Assembly (NCBI RefSeq): GCF_947623445.1
Contig: NC_135245.1
Coordinates: 16,313,501 to 16,377,500, forward strand
Origin: Clavelina lepadiformis
Lineage: Eukaryota; Chordata; Ascidiacea; Aplousobranchia; Clavelinidae
DNA: 64,000 nucleotides
Direction: 5' to 3'
Shown here: positions 24,501 through 35,889 of the stretch, piece after piece
How the letters are laid out: every line of letters starts with the position of its first letter
Position numbering within the stretch: position 1 is the first letter of the stretch
Notes under the pieces: generated by a model
The model's input: the letters and a program-made list of their open reading frames with translations, nothing else
What the model was told of the DNA's origin: nothing
The model's database searches: none
Translations under genes and position numbers: made by a program

Positions 24501-25341
24501 AAATAAATGAATGCTTTGATAGTAGTTTCACGCACAATTTTTGCTAAGCACAAAGTTGATAGCGAAAATTGAACAATATAATTTGCAAATCAAAACCATG
24601 TTACGGTGAATTGGTTTAAACACTTTTTTTACTGATGAACATTTTTTCCAAACGAAATTGCTTATTGTAACTTTATCGAAATCGTATGTGGTCAATAATA
24701 ACTCGATTTATGGTAAAAAAATGATTATTACGGCAAATCGCAAACTTCAACGTACGAATGTGCCCGAGTGAAAATATATTTTAATAGGTACAAAAGAGAG
24801 CGAGAGCAACATAACGAGCGCACTCAATTTTTTATGCAAGAGCAAAAGCATGAGCCATGCTCTTTTTCATTGGTGGGCAACGCTCTATTTGAAAACATTG
24901 CCCGGCTTTGCTTGTATACACGTACATATAATATATTTACATAATTATTAGGTTTTTTTTACAGCAAGCATATTTTACTCTATATACACTACATTTAAGT
25001 AAAACAAACAATAAAATAAATGCAATTAAACAGTACCTTTTTAACCAGTTAAATCATTTATGAGTTGTATTTAAGCAACAATATTCAAAATCCAAAGTAT
25101 ACCATTTGTTAATATAACCATGAATCATCTTTAAACTCGATTCAATCATGTGCACTCTATATTTTTGTTCAGTTGATACATTCTAAATTGTGTATCATTT
25201 TAGGCTTAAAAGTTCACAAATCTACAATGATCCGTATACACATCTTGTAGGCATTTGGTGTTAAACATTGTGCTTTTTGTCAAATATTTTTATTAAATAT
25301 ATACTCTTCTAGGTGGTGGCAGTGGCGACGGTGGACACTGA
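18540..25341 (+). CDS. Rapidly diverged RRM protein, unit 2 copy of the CIRBP-like gene
   Basis: Exons 18540-18870 and 25313-25341 join at splice sites identical in position and phase to unit 1, giving 119 residues with no internal stop. RNP2 is VFVGNV and RNP1 is LGFAYVTF, so the RRM aromatic positions remain. Only 40 of 84 RRM residues match the unit 1 protein, and the glycine-rich tail is reduced from about 68 to about 35 residues (NDKLNYQREGDG...). Differences are nearly all amino-acid changing, while surrounding non-coding DNA is about 90-97% identical. The leader and poly(A) signal are conserved, so it may be expressed. It could be a neofunctionalised gene, or less likely a non-functional copy that kept its frame by chance. 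Confidence 0.75.
19635..20340. mobile_element. hAT-like non-autonomous element, unit 2 only, with a nested element
   Basis: It is flanked by the exact 8-base duplication CTCATCAG (19627-19634, 20341-20348) and absent from unit 1. The ends are inverted repeats, TAGGGCGATTATTTTT and AAAAATAATTGCCCTA. The length is 706 bases, or 510 without the nested insertion at 19896-20083. No coding region. The TAGGG end with 8-base duplications fits hAT. Confidence 0.82.
19896..20083. mobile_element. hAT-like MITE nested inside the 19635-20340 element
   Basis: A 188-base element with ends CAGCGGTTCCCAAACT and AGTTTAGGAACCGCTG. It is flanked by the exact 8-base duplication GTTTAGAC (19888-19895, 20084-20091). 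It inserted after its host element, which itself came after the duplication. Confidence 0.88.
20381..20747. mobile_element. Foldback (long inverted repeat) element, unit 2 only
   Basis: A 367-base insertion flanked by the exact 8-base duplication AATTGAGC (20373-20380, 20748-20755). Two arms of about 150 bases are inverted copies and would fold into one hairpin. The end motif CTTTCCGCCCATTAAAATGG occurs at both tips. A diverged third copy of the end (20534-20568) sits in the loop, so the element looks like a head-to-head composite. No coding region. Confidence 0.85.
21481..21920. other. Unit 2 partner of the near-identical intron tract
   Basis: Matches 3903-4343 with two substitutions and one indel. 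See that entry. Confidence 0.75.
22279..22832. mobile_element. Unit 2-only insertion of unknown family
   Basis: About 554 bases replace a direct join in unit 1 (near 4695). It contains repeated TCAATCAAT motifs (22355-22425) and an AT-rich right end with repeated ATATTTCGT. I see no clear terminal inverted repeat or target duplication, so insertion is inferred only from the empty partner site. Confidence 0.5.
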
Positions 25342-25569
25342 AGGGATAGATATAGTGACCGCTATTGATTTGTACATATGAACCACTACCTAGTCAACCG
25401 TTTCTTGATCAAAACAACTTCATTAACAACAATAGCCTGCTCTAGACAAGCTTTGAAACTTTTGAACTTCATCGTTATGACTGATGTATATGACCTTTTG
25501 GGAAAATATTTTGTAATATGTGTTTCTTATATTTCAAATTCAGCACTTCTAAAATAAAGTGGATTGTAC

Positions 25570-26193
25570 TGTGGCAGTCGTGATAGTATTTGCAATAATT
25601 TATGCATTGGCATTCTAAAAAATTCATTGGGTGTGTCTCCAGTTAGATTCAATGAATATTTGAAGTGCCTTCTACGTAGTTAAAGCGTACGAGTTCCATA
25701 CCGACGTAGTTGAAGTGTGTCAAGTAGCTATTGTGTTTCTCGATATAAAATCGATAGTACTATGTGAAAACGCTTAGATAATGTACAACAAAGACACGTG
25801 TTATATGTGTCATGGTAAAAGTAGCGCAGCTGTCGCTCATTGGTGGATACAGTGGTATAAAAACTAAAGTTTGGTCAAAATCGTTCTGTTTCTTCTTCCT
25901 GGTTAACTTTTCGCAGAGTATCAGTTTTACCTTCTGGACTGTTCATTACTGAATTGAAGTTATAGCTTTATTTGAATGTGAAAGGATGATGAAAATGTTT
26001 CCGATGTGAATCAACAATATTTTGGACAATATAGCAATTAGACTTTATGAATCTGGTGTTGATTTTAAGAAACAACATAGAGAAAGCAGGCGCAACGGAG
26101 TCAAAGACACAAATGTCTAGGAGTTCTAAAAGAAAGACTAATAGCCTTTGGCTTTAGGCCAACGTAAAAACAATCCACATCGCCAAACCCACA
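25570..26193. mobile_element. Candidate solo LTR (fossil), unit 2 only
   Basis: A 624-base insertion begins TGTGGCAG and ends AACCCACA. It is flanked by a 4-base duplication GTAC (25566-25569, 26194-26197), and unit 1 has the empty site. TG...CA ends and a 4-base duplication fit an LTR. A TATAAAA-type box at about 25857 would be the LTR promoter. No second LTR or internal region is seen. It lies 11 bases after the poly(A) signal of the diverged RNA-binding gene. Family (Gypsy or BEL/Pao) not decided; relatively young, since it postdates the duplication. Confidence 0.6.
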
Positions 26194-27513
26194 GTACTGT
26201 AACATTAAACCATGTTTCGGTTGTTTATCGGAATGGACTATTTTTGCATTTTTGCAAATGTGTGGACAAGATGTAAAATCAAAACATCTGCCAAGAAATT
26301 GCATTAAAAATAAGTATTGTAAATTCATTGAGTCTCATTATTTAGGCAAGTACATTAATTTGTAGGATGAGTGTTCCATATTCAGTCACAAAACTAAGGC
26401 AGAAATTAACTGTTTTTATTTTAAATGAAATGTTGCTCTGGGACACTCACTCTTGTGGAGATGTTTCTACTGAACTAACCATGAGAGTCGGCTAGCATGT
26501 CCTTGGAGTAGGATGTAACTAACCAGCAGATGGCGAATGCCTAGCCGCGTGTTTAGTATTATTTTCAACTTGAGATAAGAAGACATAGGAATAATTTAAT
26601 TAATGAACATTGTGTACAAATAATAATGGATAAAGTCGATTCCCTTAGCATTGGCCGTAAATTTAGGTCAATATACAATTATAGGCATTTGTATACCGTA
26701 CGTAATATTTGAAATCAAAACTGCTTTACTCGGTTACTATTAGAGTACCAGGTATTATGACGTAAAAATGTTGCATGACTCATCGCAATTATTTCCATCA
26801 ACAACCTTGTATTCCCAGTGTTTTTCTATGTATTCTCTTCTTGTTTGTAAGTTAAGTCATTGTAACCCTGTAAGTTTTCCCTAAACTCGAGGGTAATCTC
26901 CGAGGAAAAACGAGAAACGCAATTGCAAAATTCAATCGAAAAAGAAGCATTCTTGCATAAGATCAATCGCTGACTATTTTGTCAGATAGTAAAGTTACCC
27001 GGCTTCAGATGAAACATTGTTTTCCAGTAATTTTTTTCCACACGTAGGCCTATAGTAAATGGTTATAATGGTAGTAGTAGGCCTATAGTTACTAAAATAA
27101 AATTAGGCCAGGTTCTAATTTGAATTGGTTTTACATTAAACCTAGGCTATTACACTAACGAAAATGACAGTATTTACTCGAACCCTCTTTGCTCGAACAT
27201 AGTAGAGTAATGTTTCAACTTTTCGCCTTTTTACTGGTTTGGGTTGTTCAGGATTTAAATGCCGCAACACCTTATCATAGAAATGTCATCCGCAAACCAA
27301 TTTGGCTTTATTAATGTACAGAACTGTGCCCACATGGAATTTGCTGGAGAGTCTTGATTACCTTTGTTTGACTTAACGTAGTGAGCAAGCGGTTGTACTA
27401 GGGTACCTGTTTGGAGGGGGTGTGATGTTTCTCACACTTGAGGTCGCAGGCATAGAACAGCAACTAAAAATTTGCTTGAGACTGAGAGAAACGTTTTTTA
27501 TTTCCCGTAGACT

Positions 27514-28016
27514 CAGGGGTGTCAAACTCAATCGCACCAGGGGCCAAAACTCAAAACTTATTTAACGCCGCGGGCCGGTCAAGGATAAAATTTGATTAAA
27601 CATTTCGTGACAAGAAACATGAGTTGGAACAGGCAGCGAAACAACACCAAATTTTTGATGTTTTTGACGATTTTTGTCTGGGCTATTTTTGATTAATTAT
27701 TCTTCTCTTACATCGGTATGTTTCATTTTTCTCTTTGCAAAAGCATTAAAGAATTAACAAACAATAAAGAAAAAAGCAGCCCAGATTACAAGCGTTAGAA
27801 TAAATCGATTTATTCTGTCGTATTGTGGGGTAACTGCTGTGCTGCTGTATTTTACGATTTGTTATAACCTTGTTTCTTGCTTGAAAAAAGTAAGTTTTAC
27901 TATACAATGATCTCGCGGGCCAGAAATAGTTCTATGTATAAAATAGCATTGCGGGCCAAGTTTTAATGTAAAGCGGGCCGGATGTGGCCCGCGGGCCGGG
28001 AGTTTGACACGTATGC
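27514..28016. mobile_element. hAT-like non-autonomous element, unit 2 only
   Basis: It starts CAGGGGTGTCAAACTC and ends GAGTTTGACACGTATG, an imperfect inverted pair. It is flanked by CGTAGACT (27506-27513, 28017-28024). GGGCCGG/GGCCCGCGGGCC blocks near both ends resemble those of the 2916-3199 element. About 503 bases; no transposase seen. Confidence 0.75.
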
Positions 28017-28533
28017 CGTAGACTGTAATGCTTCCAAAAACCATGAACGTATGTTACGTTCACGGCAGTTTCTTTGTGGAGACGGCGTAAGGGCTGTGTA
28101 CACTTGTACTAGCATATGTAGCGATAAACTGGGTCAGTCTATGCGGGATTGAGACCGCAAAGATTGCCAGTAACTTTTTATTGCAGAATTTAATTAATTA
28201 ATTAAAATTTACAAATATTGTAAATGTAGTTCTTTTCAAAATAGTTTTGTAATGAATTTTCTTGGTTAGGGAATACCCCTTGCATAAAAACATTTATTTT
28301 GAGATTTTAATAAAACTTGAAATCGAGAAGACTGCTTCACCAACAGATTGTAATGTTCAAGGCTGGTAAAAAGACATACAAAGAGTTAAATCTTTGTTAA
28401 ATTTGTTATCGGTTGTGATAAATGCCAGGTTGAGTTAACGTTTGTTTACCTTGTATAAGTAAAAGGGTTAATTAAAGCCTTTCTAAAACGAAGATCACAA
28501 TGAATTGTAACATTTATTTTGTGCAATGCAGGA

Positions 28534-29904
28534 ATGGCTTTATATAGAGTTGGAGAAGTAGTTCTGTCAAAAGCCCTTAAGCAAAAGGGTTCCGTCAAAA
28601 ATCTGGTATTTGCATCAAAATACAGAAATGTGAAAGAATTATATGCTCTTGTTTGTGAGACCTTAAAATATTCTGAAGTACTTGATGAAATTTTTGTGTC
28701 TAGTAAGTTTTTCAAACACTGCAAAGGGCTCAGCAAACCACTAGCAAAATTGCTTGTGTATGATTTTTTGTTTGGCAAAGGTATACAATGTTCTGGAAAA
28801 TACAAAAGAGCAGTAATGGCGAATAAGTCTTCATTGCAATCCACCCTGGCAAGAATCAAAATGAAAAAGAAAATTATTACCAATGCTGAACTAATTACTG
28901 ATCCAATAGCAAACGTTAAAATTCCAAAATATCTCCGTGTAAATACTTTAAAAACAACTCTTAAATCTGTGACTAACTGCCTAAAAAGTGAGGGTTACAA
29001 CTTATTTGAAGGAAACTGGAAGAAAATGGGTATCAAAGAATTCAAGATTGACGAACACATTGATAACTTGCTTGTTTTCAATGATAAAGTGAATTTTCAT
29101 AAACACGATTTGTACTTAAATGGTCATTTAATTTTCCAAGACAAAGCGAGTTGCATTCCAGCACAAGTTCTAAACCCACAGTCAAATCAAACTGTAATTG
29201 ATGCTTGTGCAGCCCCTGGAAACAAAACTTCTCATTTATCTTCACTGATGAACAACACTGGAACAATTTATGCATTTGATCTGGATTTGAAACGAATCAG
29301 AACTATGAAAACTTTGTTGGATAGAGCTGGTGTTGCTAATTGTGAAGTAACACAATCTAACTTCTTGCACGTTAAAAAAGATGACCTTAAGTACAAGGAT
29401 GTGAGATACATTCTTGTTGATCCTTCCTGCTCAGGATCAGGGATGGTGCAGCGGTTGTCACATTTGACTGATAATGCAGAGAGCTCCAGTGATAAACGTT
29501 TGTCTTCATTATCAAAGTTCCAACTCCAGGTTTTGAATCATGCCCTGTCATTTCCCCAAGTAGAAAGAGTTGCGTATTCAACTTGTTCTATTCATGACAT
29601 CGAAAATGAAGACGTAGTGAAGCAAGCACTGGCAAATAACAGCAAATTCAAACTTGTCAAATGTTTACCTACCTGGACTAGAAGAGGCCACGCTCTTAAA
29701 GGATTTACTGACGAAGCAGAAATGTGTGTCAGATGTCAGCCGGAGCTGGATGGAACCAATGGATTTTTTATTGCTTTGTTTGAAAGAACTCAATCCTCTG
29801 TTATTTGTCCTGCTGAACATGTTCAAGCTAAACTGATTAGGCCGAGAAAAAGAAAGCCAAGAAAAAGCAATGGCAAAACAGACAGTAATAAAATAAAGGT
29901 TTGA
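28534..29904 (+). CDS. NSUN5: 28S rRNA cytosine-C5 methyltransferase NSUN5
   Basis: A single-exon frame of 456 residues. NSUN5 (yeast Rcm1) methylates one cytosine of large-subunit rRNA with S-adenosylmethionine in the nucleolus. The SAM motif DACAAPGNKT is at 223-232, the PC-type motif DPSCSGSG at 296-303 (Cys299), and the TCS motif YSTCSIHDIENED at 348-360, with the catalytic Cys351. The lysine-rich tail (RPRKRKPRK) could be a nuclear signal. The start is the ATG right after a plausible splice acceptor (TTTTGTGCAATGCAG), so the message probably gets its leader by cis- or trans-splicing. An AATAAA lies at 29950. Length matches animal NSUN5. The duplication breakpoint falls at codon 212 of this gene, and only this copy is whole. 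Confidence 0.95.
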   Translation: MALYRVGEVVLSKALKQKGSVKNLVFASKYRNVKELYALVCETLKYSEVLDEIFVSSKFFKHCKGLSKPLAKLLVYDFLFGKGIQCSGKYKRAVMANKSSLQSTLARIKMKKKIITNAELITDPIANVKIPKYLRVNTLKTTLKSVTNCLKSEGYNLFEGNWKKMGIKEFKIDEHIDNLLVFNDKVNFHKHDLYLNGHLIFQDKASCIPAQVLNPQSNQTVIDACAAPGNKTSHLSSLMNNTGTIYAFDLDLKRIRTMKTLLDRAGVANCEVTQSNFLHVKKDDLKYKDVRYILVDPSCSGSGMVQRLSHLTDNAESSSDKRLSSLSKFQLQVLNHALSFPQVERVAYSTCSIHDIENEDVVKQALANNSKFKLVKCLPTWTRRGHALKGFTDEAEMCVRCQPELDGTNGFFIALFERTQSSVICPAEHVQAKLIRPRKRKPRKSNGKTDSNKIKV

Positions 29905-29949
29905 TGCTTGTATTGTAATCAAAGTGATCTACATGTGCATCATTCTTTA

Positions 29950-29955
29950 AATAAA
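29950..29955 (+). promoter_or_regulatory. Poly(A) signal of NSUN5
   Basis: AATAAA 46 bases after the NSUN5 stop codon. Confidence 0.6.
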
Positions 29956-31064
29956 ATGGTTAGTGGTCATTAAAAGGCAAAAAGTGACAGTTTAGTAGTA
30001 TTTACGGGATTCTTTTGATGCTGGAACAAAATCTTTATGAATAATTTGTCAAACAACTTCGTTTGAACCAAAGCATACAATAATATACTACTAAAGTTAT
30101 TATAACTAAGCAAAAATGTTTGTATGTATTCCACAAACATGCTTACTACATTTGTTAGTTTTGCACTAAAGGTGAAGATGGGACTGAAAAGCTTCAAGTG
30201 CCACAAGTCGGACTCTAGTTGAAAAAGCGTAAACTTAAGGTGGAAAATTGCCATTTTGAACTGTGACAGAATAAATACCAACAAACTCGATACTTCTCTG
30301 TTAGCACTGTGCTTATTAAAAACTGGAATGTGAGTTTAAAGTGTGTTGTATTAATTATTCTTAATTAACGCGATGTACTGGGCACTATTTAAAAATGTGA
30401 ATTGCTCAGGGGAATGCACCCAAACAAACTAACTGGGACTCAAGTGTTGAGAAATCATCTGGTGATGAAGATTCCATTGTCATACCAGTCTTTTGTTCCA
30501 TGCCACTAGACATCTCATACACGGTGCTATTAAATATAGTAGAAAAGGCAGGTAGAAAAAGAGAAAATCACACTGGAAAACTGAATCACCTTAGGACTTT
30601 ATTCAAACTAATGTTTTTTATAAAATTTTGTATACAGCTCAATTTCTGTTGAGAAAGAACTATTCTATTCTTTATATTGCACATACCACACATGATGAGC
30701 CGGCTGCATATATTGAATCACATTGAGCTAGATTTAGCTGATAAAATACTGGAAAAGTTTTCGGTTCGGTTCTCGTACTTTGCTACATATCAAGACTACA
30801 CACAGATGCCTGTTCAGCGTTCATGCTTAAGTGCGGATTTCTATTACAAAAATAATGAGCAGTAAGTTTAACTCGCAGTCAAATTAAATACACGCTCTGC
30901 AAATTATACTACAACAAAATCACTGCATAATATTGCAACGAAATGCAGAATAAGCAGTAGAACAACACATATCATGTCGCGGTAATTAGAAAAATGACTT
31001 ATAACAATTACGAGTTAGACATTGTTTCTAACTAGAATACAGTAAAAATAGATGTAAGTGCCAC
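29956..31064. other. Intergenic, NSUN5 to L2HGDH (convergent ends)
   Basis: AT-rich sequence with only short chance frames. No terminal repeats or RNA gene recognised. This is the first unduplicated intergenic DNA to the right of the segmental duplication. Confidence 0.6.
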
Positions 31065-31070
31065 TTTATT
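31065..31070 (-). promoter_or_regulatory. Poly(A) signal of L2HGDH (minus strand)
   Basis: AATAAA on the minus strand, 75 bases after the stop codon. Confidence 0.6.
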
Positions 31071-31144
31071 GCTTAAGATTGAAAACTTCCTTAGAATGAA
31101 GTCTTGATTGAAATGGTAAGATCTAACACTGAAATGCAAAGCGA

Positions 31145-34100
31145 TTATAATTGGAATCTGTTTTCAACTTCATCTGCTATCATCTTGGCAATGGCAAGTG
31201 ATGAAGTGGCAGCGGGTGATGGAGCGTTCCTCACATGCAACATTCTTTTCCCGATGCTTCCTTTCCCACTATCAAAGATGAAATCATCGACTAAGTTGCC
31301 ATCTGCATCCAGGGCTTGTGCTCTCACTCCTGATGGTCCCCTGTGATGAGGTAAATAAATATTTTGGTGAAACATATAATGTAATAAAATGACTGTTTAG
31401 TGCGAGAGTAATTGCCAGCCTACATTTACAGCAACTGCTGGTGAGTAGTGGGGTGAAATATGATGATATTAGTGTAGTCAGGAAGTGATTCTCAACCTTT
31501 TTTCGATCACGGACCTCATGGAACAATTTTTGAAGACTACGAATTCCAATATATAAGTTTAAAAAAGTCCTTCAATTTTTAACTTTTTCAAGTTGCAACA
31601 AAAAATCATTACAATAGGTTAGTAGACTAAGCTTTCCACAAGAAAAACGCTTTTTATATATTTTACTTTCCTGTCCTTTTGCAGCACAAAATTTCCTTTG
31701 CTTTTCACACGTTGATATGTTTATTATTTCATAATGACCTTTTAGGTTATTTAATAATTGCTTTGATAAGCAATTTAAAACCTTGTTTAGCTTGATACAG
31801 TTACTATACCTAAACAAAATATCAAATCCAAGAATGAATGAAATAAATAATCTTTTTAATTAATTACTAAACCTTAACAGACCCCCTGAAACCTTTTCAT
31901 GGAACCCAGGTTAAAAACCCTTGTAATGAAGCTTACCTTGTTACATCATTGATTGTTAAATTTGGTATAAATCTTTGCAGTTTGCCAAGTTGTGCATTTT
32001 TATTCATGACTCGGTATAATTCATCGAATCCAGCAGTCAAATTGCGAAATACCAGCTTCCGTAAGCCGCTGCAACGAAAAGTCATTGTTATTTCATTCCA
32101 CAGGAAAAAATAAATAAAAGTAACATATCAAATACAGTTTTATATTTCAAATTCCTAAAGGGTTGTTGTTACACCCATACATAATGGACAATAAATATTA
32201 CCAAAGAGATCCTGCATTCACCTAAACATCAATGCCTCGGATAAGTCTTTTAAATTGAAGTCTGTAAAATTATAGCCTTCACGTTTAAATGCAAGGATTG
32301 CATTAGGCCCGAGCCATATATCGCCGTTCATACGAGGGGTGAAGTGCACGCCAAGGAATGGGAATCGAGGGTCTGGAACCTTGAAAAATTTTGTTACTGT
32401 TTTCAATCAATGACAAACCGGTAGACAATACATAAAACCTTGACCAGCAAAACAGCTACCTTGGCATGAAAATTGTTTAATGTGCATTTTATATAAAATT
32501 TAGACAGAAATGTATCTATACTGTGCTAGTGTGCTCACTGGATAAATGTTTCCATTTACTAAATGAGTTTTTTCTGGTTTCAGCACAAGGTAATCCCCTC
32601 TGAAGGGAACAATTTTTGGAAGACTCTCTGCTCCCGATATGGCTGCAAGTCTGTCTGAGTACAGACCACCACACACAATCACGTAGCGTGAATTGACGAT
32701 ATTCTGTTGAAGACCAAAATAAGACCTCATGTAACAAGTTTGCATAAATAAATACATCGTAATAACAGTAGCTGCATATTTCACTCAAGTAAATAACTCG
32801 TGACATTTACCATAGCAATGTGACTGGAGTATAATTTTGAAAGGATTTAATTTACGACCCAATGCCAGCTTAGGCTAATCTAGTCTACAAACTGTTAACT
32901 GTCAACAACAAAAAACAAAGTAAAGCTTTTTTTTTCTTTAACTTACAATAAATTGCTTAATGCTAACACGTTAATTTTACAACTTACGCTTCCATGCTCT
33001 GAATGTGTTGACACTGGATGACTTGAACCTAAAAGTTTTCGGTTGATTGTTCTGCAACTAAAATCCCACTACATCTAATGAAATGTATAATATTCTTATG
33101 TAACAAATAGCTGGAAGTTAAAATTTTAGATTTTGTTACAATCTGGCTGAACTGATTAGTACTTACTAGTATTCTCAGAAAATTTGTTTACGCAAAAGTT
33201 TGTTTGAATATTCCCACCACGGGCTTGGAATTCTTTACCATACGCTTGGGTGACCACACTATAATCAACAATTCCTGTTAGTGGAGAATGTATGGCTTTA
33301 AGTCCCTGCACCACGTATAAAAATTTGTGTAAAACTACAAACTAAAACTATGAAAAAGGTGTTTTTTCTAAATAGCTTCAATCGGAGGAATAACAAGATA
33401 ATATATTTTACGACAATGACATTACAAGACTTACTGTTGCATGTTACTATACTTCTAAATCTAAATCATGCAACGTACACTAGGAAATGCAGATAACTAT
33501 TTTCCCACCTTACAATGTGGTTCTATCTGTTTGATGTCTTTTCCTTCCACCATAGACACAGTACAACCATTTTTTAGAGCTCGTTTGTACAAGTCATCTA
33601 ACCTTCCAAGCTCTTCTTTGTCGACAGCAACAATTAACTAAAAAAAAGAAAGTAAACATAATCCAACCTCATGAGAAAGTAGTAGATTTATGCAAAGAAA
33701 TGTTTGTGACAGCTAGACAAAAAATGACCATTTAATGCAATCAAGTTGGCCGTTGCCCAGGGCCACTACGATTAATTACAGATAGTGCAGATTGCTGTAT
33801 GAATGCAAAAGTGATTTGTACCTTCCCCACTCTCTTGTAAGGTACGTGTTGCTCATCACAGTATTTGTATAGCAAATCTAGACCTTCTACACAAAGTTTA
33901 GCTTTCAGGGAACCAGGTTTATAGTAAATGCCAGCATGAATGACACCGCTGTTATGCCCAGTCTGATGCATACCTTCATCAAAAGCAAAATAAAAATATG
34001 ATTTTTTTTAACCAATACCATATACTTTGTTAACTGATGTAGCATATTCATTATTTTCACAGTCACATCTGTTAATTTCAAGTGTAAAATAGACCATATA

Positions 34101-34919
34101 TATGAAGGGTGACCAACATGCGCGATTGCCCTATTGAACCAAAAGGTACTTCAAGTCGATCGGACTCAAATAAAAAAGTTAGCATTTTTACCTACTATCG
34201 GTTTTTTGTTTTATTTAACGATCAAGAAAGCAATTTAACTGTACCTTAAACAATTCATGAGTGAAAACCATTAAACCTTTTAATAAGTAAAGTATTATTA
34301 GCTGATACAACAACTTTATTGGCCGATCATTTTAACCTGGCCATTGTAGATGTAATTCATGAGCATTGGATACCCCCGATACATATACATTTTACACAAG
34401 TAACAATACAGAAGGTAATAAAAACAACAGAGCGTTACTGATTTCCTTTTCTTTTTCTAAAACTGTAATTGATAAATCTGGTCGTCTTAGACTCAATTCT
34501 CGAGCACTTGCAAGACCAACAATCCCACCGCCAACAACCGTGACGTCACAGGTGCTATCTGAATCCGATGAATAGCTCCTAAAGAAGACATCACATTTTT
34601 TGAGCCTGTGCTTGACCTTGTTTACAAATGCACAACAGCGATCCAAACAACCTTTTGTGCATGCAGAATACAAATACGGTGATCCCAAATTTCTTGTTGT
34701 TTTCGTATATAAACTACATTCAAAGCAATTTTTCTATACAAACTCTTTTAAAATTAGGAATCCTTTTACTAAAGACGAGTTCCTGTAACTTAGTAAATCT
34801 GGTAATACTGCATACCTTTTGTGATGGCCATTGAAGTTAGAACGAACACAAAATTGGCATAACAAGCTTCTATTTCCTGAGAATCTTGGCCATAAAAACT
34901 TTGCAACATTACAAGCCAT
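31145..34919 (-). CDS. L2HGDH: L-2-hydroxyglutarate dehydrogenase, mitochondrial
   Basis: Ten coding exons on the minus strand, all with GT/AG sites: 34919-34816, 34605-34439, 33973-33822, 33637-33509, 33305-33167, 33028-32988, 32703-32539, 32379-32222, 32068-31937, 31340-31145. Together they give 460 residues, as in animals (about 460). This FAD enzyme oxidises L-2-hydroxyglutarate to 2-oxoglutarate at the mitochondrial inner membrane. Exon 1 encodes a basic, Ser/Arg-rich leader consistent with mitochondrial import. The FAD dinucleotide motif GGGIVG is at 60-65, and [16 protein letters not shown] starts at 93. Conserved blocks [28 protein letters not shown] and [13 protein letters not shown] follow in order. 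The exon 2 acceptor (GCACAG) and the 41-base exon 6 are the least certain borders. Nothing looks broken. Confidence 0.95.
31484..31923. mobile_element. Decayed hAT-like element in L2HGDH intron 9
   Basis: The left end AGTGATTCTCAACCTTTTT and right end GAACCCAGGTTAAAAACCC form a diverged inverted pair of the common hAT 'GATTCTCAACC' type. 'Cggacc' and 'gaccccct' blocks near the ends also mirror each other. No clear target duplication, so old. Confidence 0.5.
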
Positions 34920-35169
34920 TTTTCTAAAAATAACCTAAATACAAGCTAAAAACTTTTTTCTAATTTAAAAAGCAAACCTGCAAAATCCATGACTAGGAAT
35001 AACTGTCAAAAATACCAACAACACTATGTAGAAAAGTTTGTGGGGGCGGCTCATGAGAGTGATGTGAAAACTATGTTTTAGGTGGTCAGTCAATTCAAGC
35101 AATGGACGAGTAAACTCAGGGCAATTCAACTAACCTATGAACAAACCCAAGAAAAACCGGGTCTAATTC

Positions 35170-35264
35170 TAATATACAAGTGCACAACCAGATGACGTCA
35201 CAATTTGAGTAGCTGGTGTCTAGTATACAAAGGCATGCTGTGGTTGTGGACTGGTATACTTTTG
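35170..35264 (-). mobile_element. Short TIR element, family copy 3, carrying a CRE-like palindrome
   Basis: In reverse orientation this copy matches 963-1049 along its length, including the central GCATGCC and CAGCTACTC blocks and the terminal GGTTGTGCACTTGTAT. Inside is TGACGTCA (35193-35200), the full CREB/ATF consensus palindrome, 274 bases upstream of the L2HGDH start codon. The unit 1 and 2 copies lack the ACG of that site. Confidence 0.55.
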
Positions 35265-35889
35265 ACAATCATGTCATTAACGGGTATTGTTACATTAAAA
35301 AATTCTTTCCATTCAAGTTTTCCTGGCGGATTGCAAAAGTAAGAGACCTCATAACATAACTACATGAGCAGATATGAGTATTGAGTACCGTATAACTATT
35401 ATAACCATAGCCCCCTAACTACATTTTAAGCCTTTTAGGCTCATCTGAGCGGAGCCTAGCCTAACAGTTCAAGTACAACAAGCAACCTGTAGCCAACATA
35501 CCCCAAATGACAAAGTGTTTGCAAACGTGTGCTATCGTGTCAAATGACGTCAGAGAATAACACTTGTTTAACAAGTTTTACAAACTGCGAAGGCCGACTT
35601 GTCATGCTTCTGCATGTATAGCCTGCAGTATTTGTTTGAAGATAAACCCGCTCACGAATATATAAACGGCACAAGATTGACGACATAATAAATACAAACC
35701 ATAATATAAATTTTTATTGCACATACAACAACGATCAAACTCGTATTTCATCGGAATTAGGACATGACGATAAATAAGCACGAAGTTTTGCAAGTGACTA
35801 TTTCACCGTAAGTAGATCTGTTATAAAAGGTAGGAGCTGAAAACCACAAACTGTTTGGGGATATCATTTAGACATGAAGGATGTCTTAA

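Larger units (their letters stand above)
16189..29169 (+). repeat. Tandem segmental duplication, unit 2
   Basis: This 12,981-base unit starts at the junction with the truncated NSUN5 and ends at the same NSUN5 codon in the intact gene. After that point no second copy exists in the window. Its first 220 bases (16189-16408) must correspond to sequence left of base 1. It holds the diverged RNA-binding protein gene and at least six private insertions. Confidence 0.92.

Noticed and set aside
28446-28883. 145-codon minus-strand frame opposite NSUN5
   Set aside because: It is the mirror of the NSUN5 coding frame and recurs opposite the pseudogene at 15478-15900 for the same reason.
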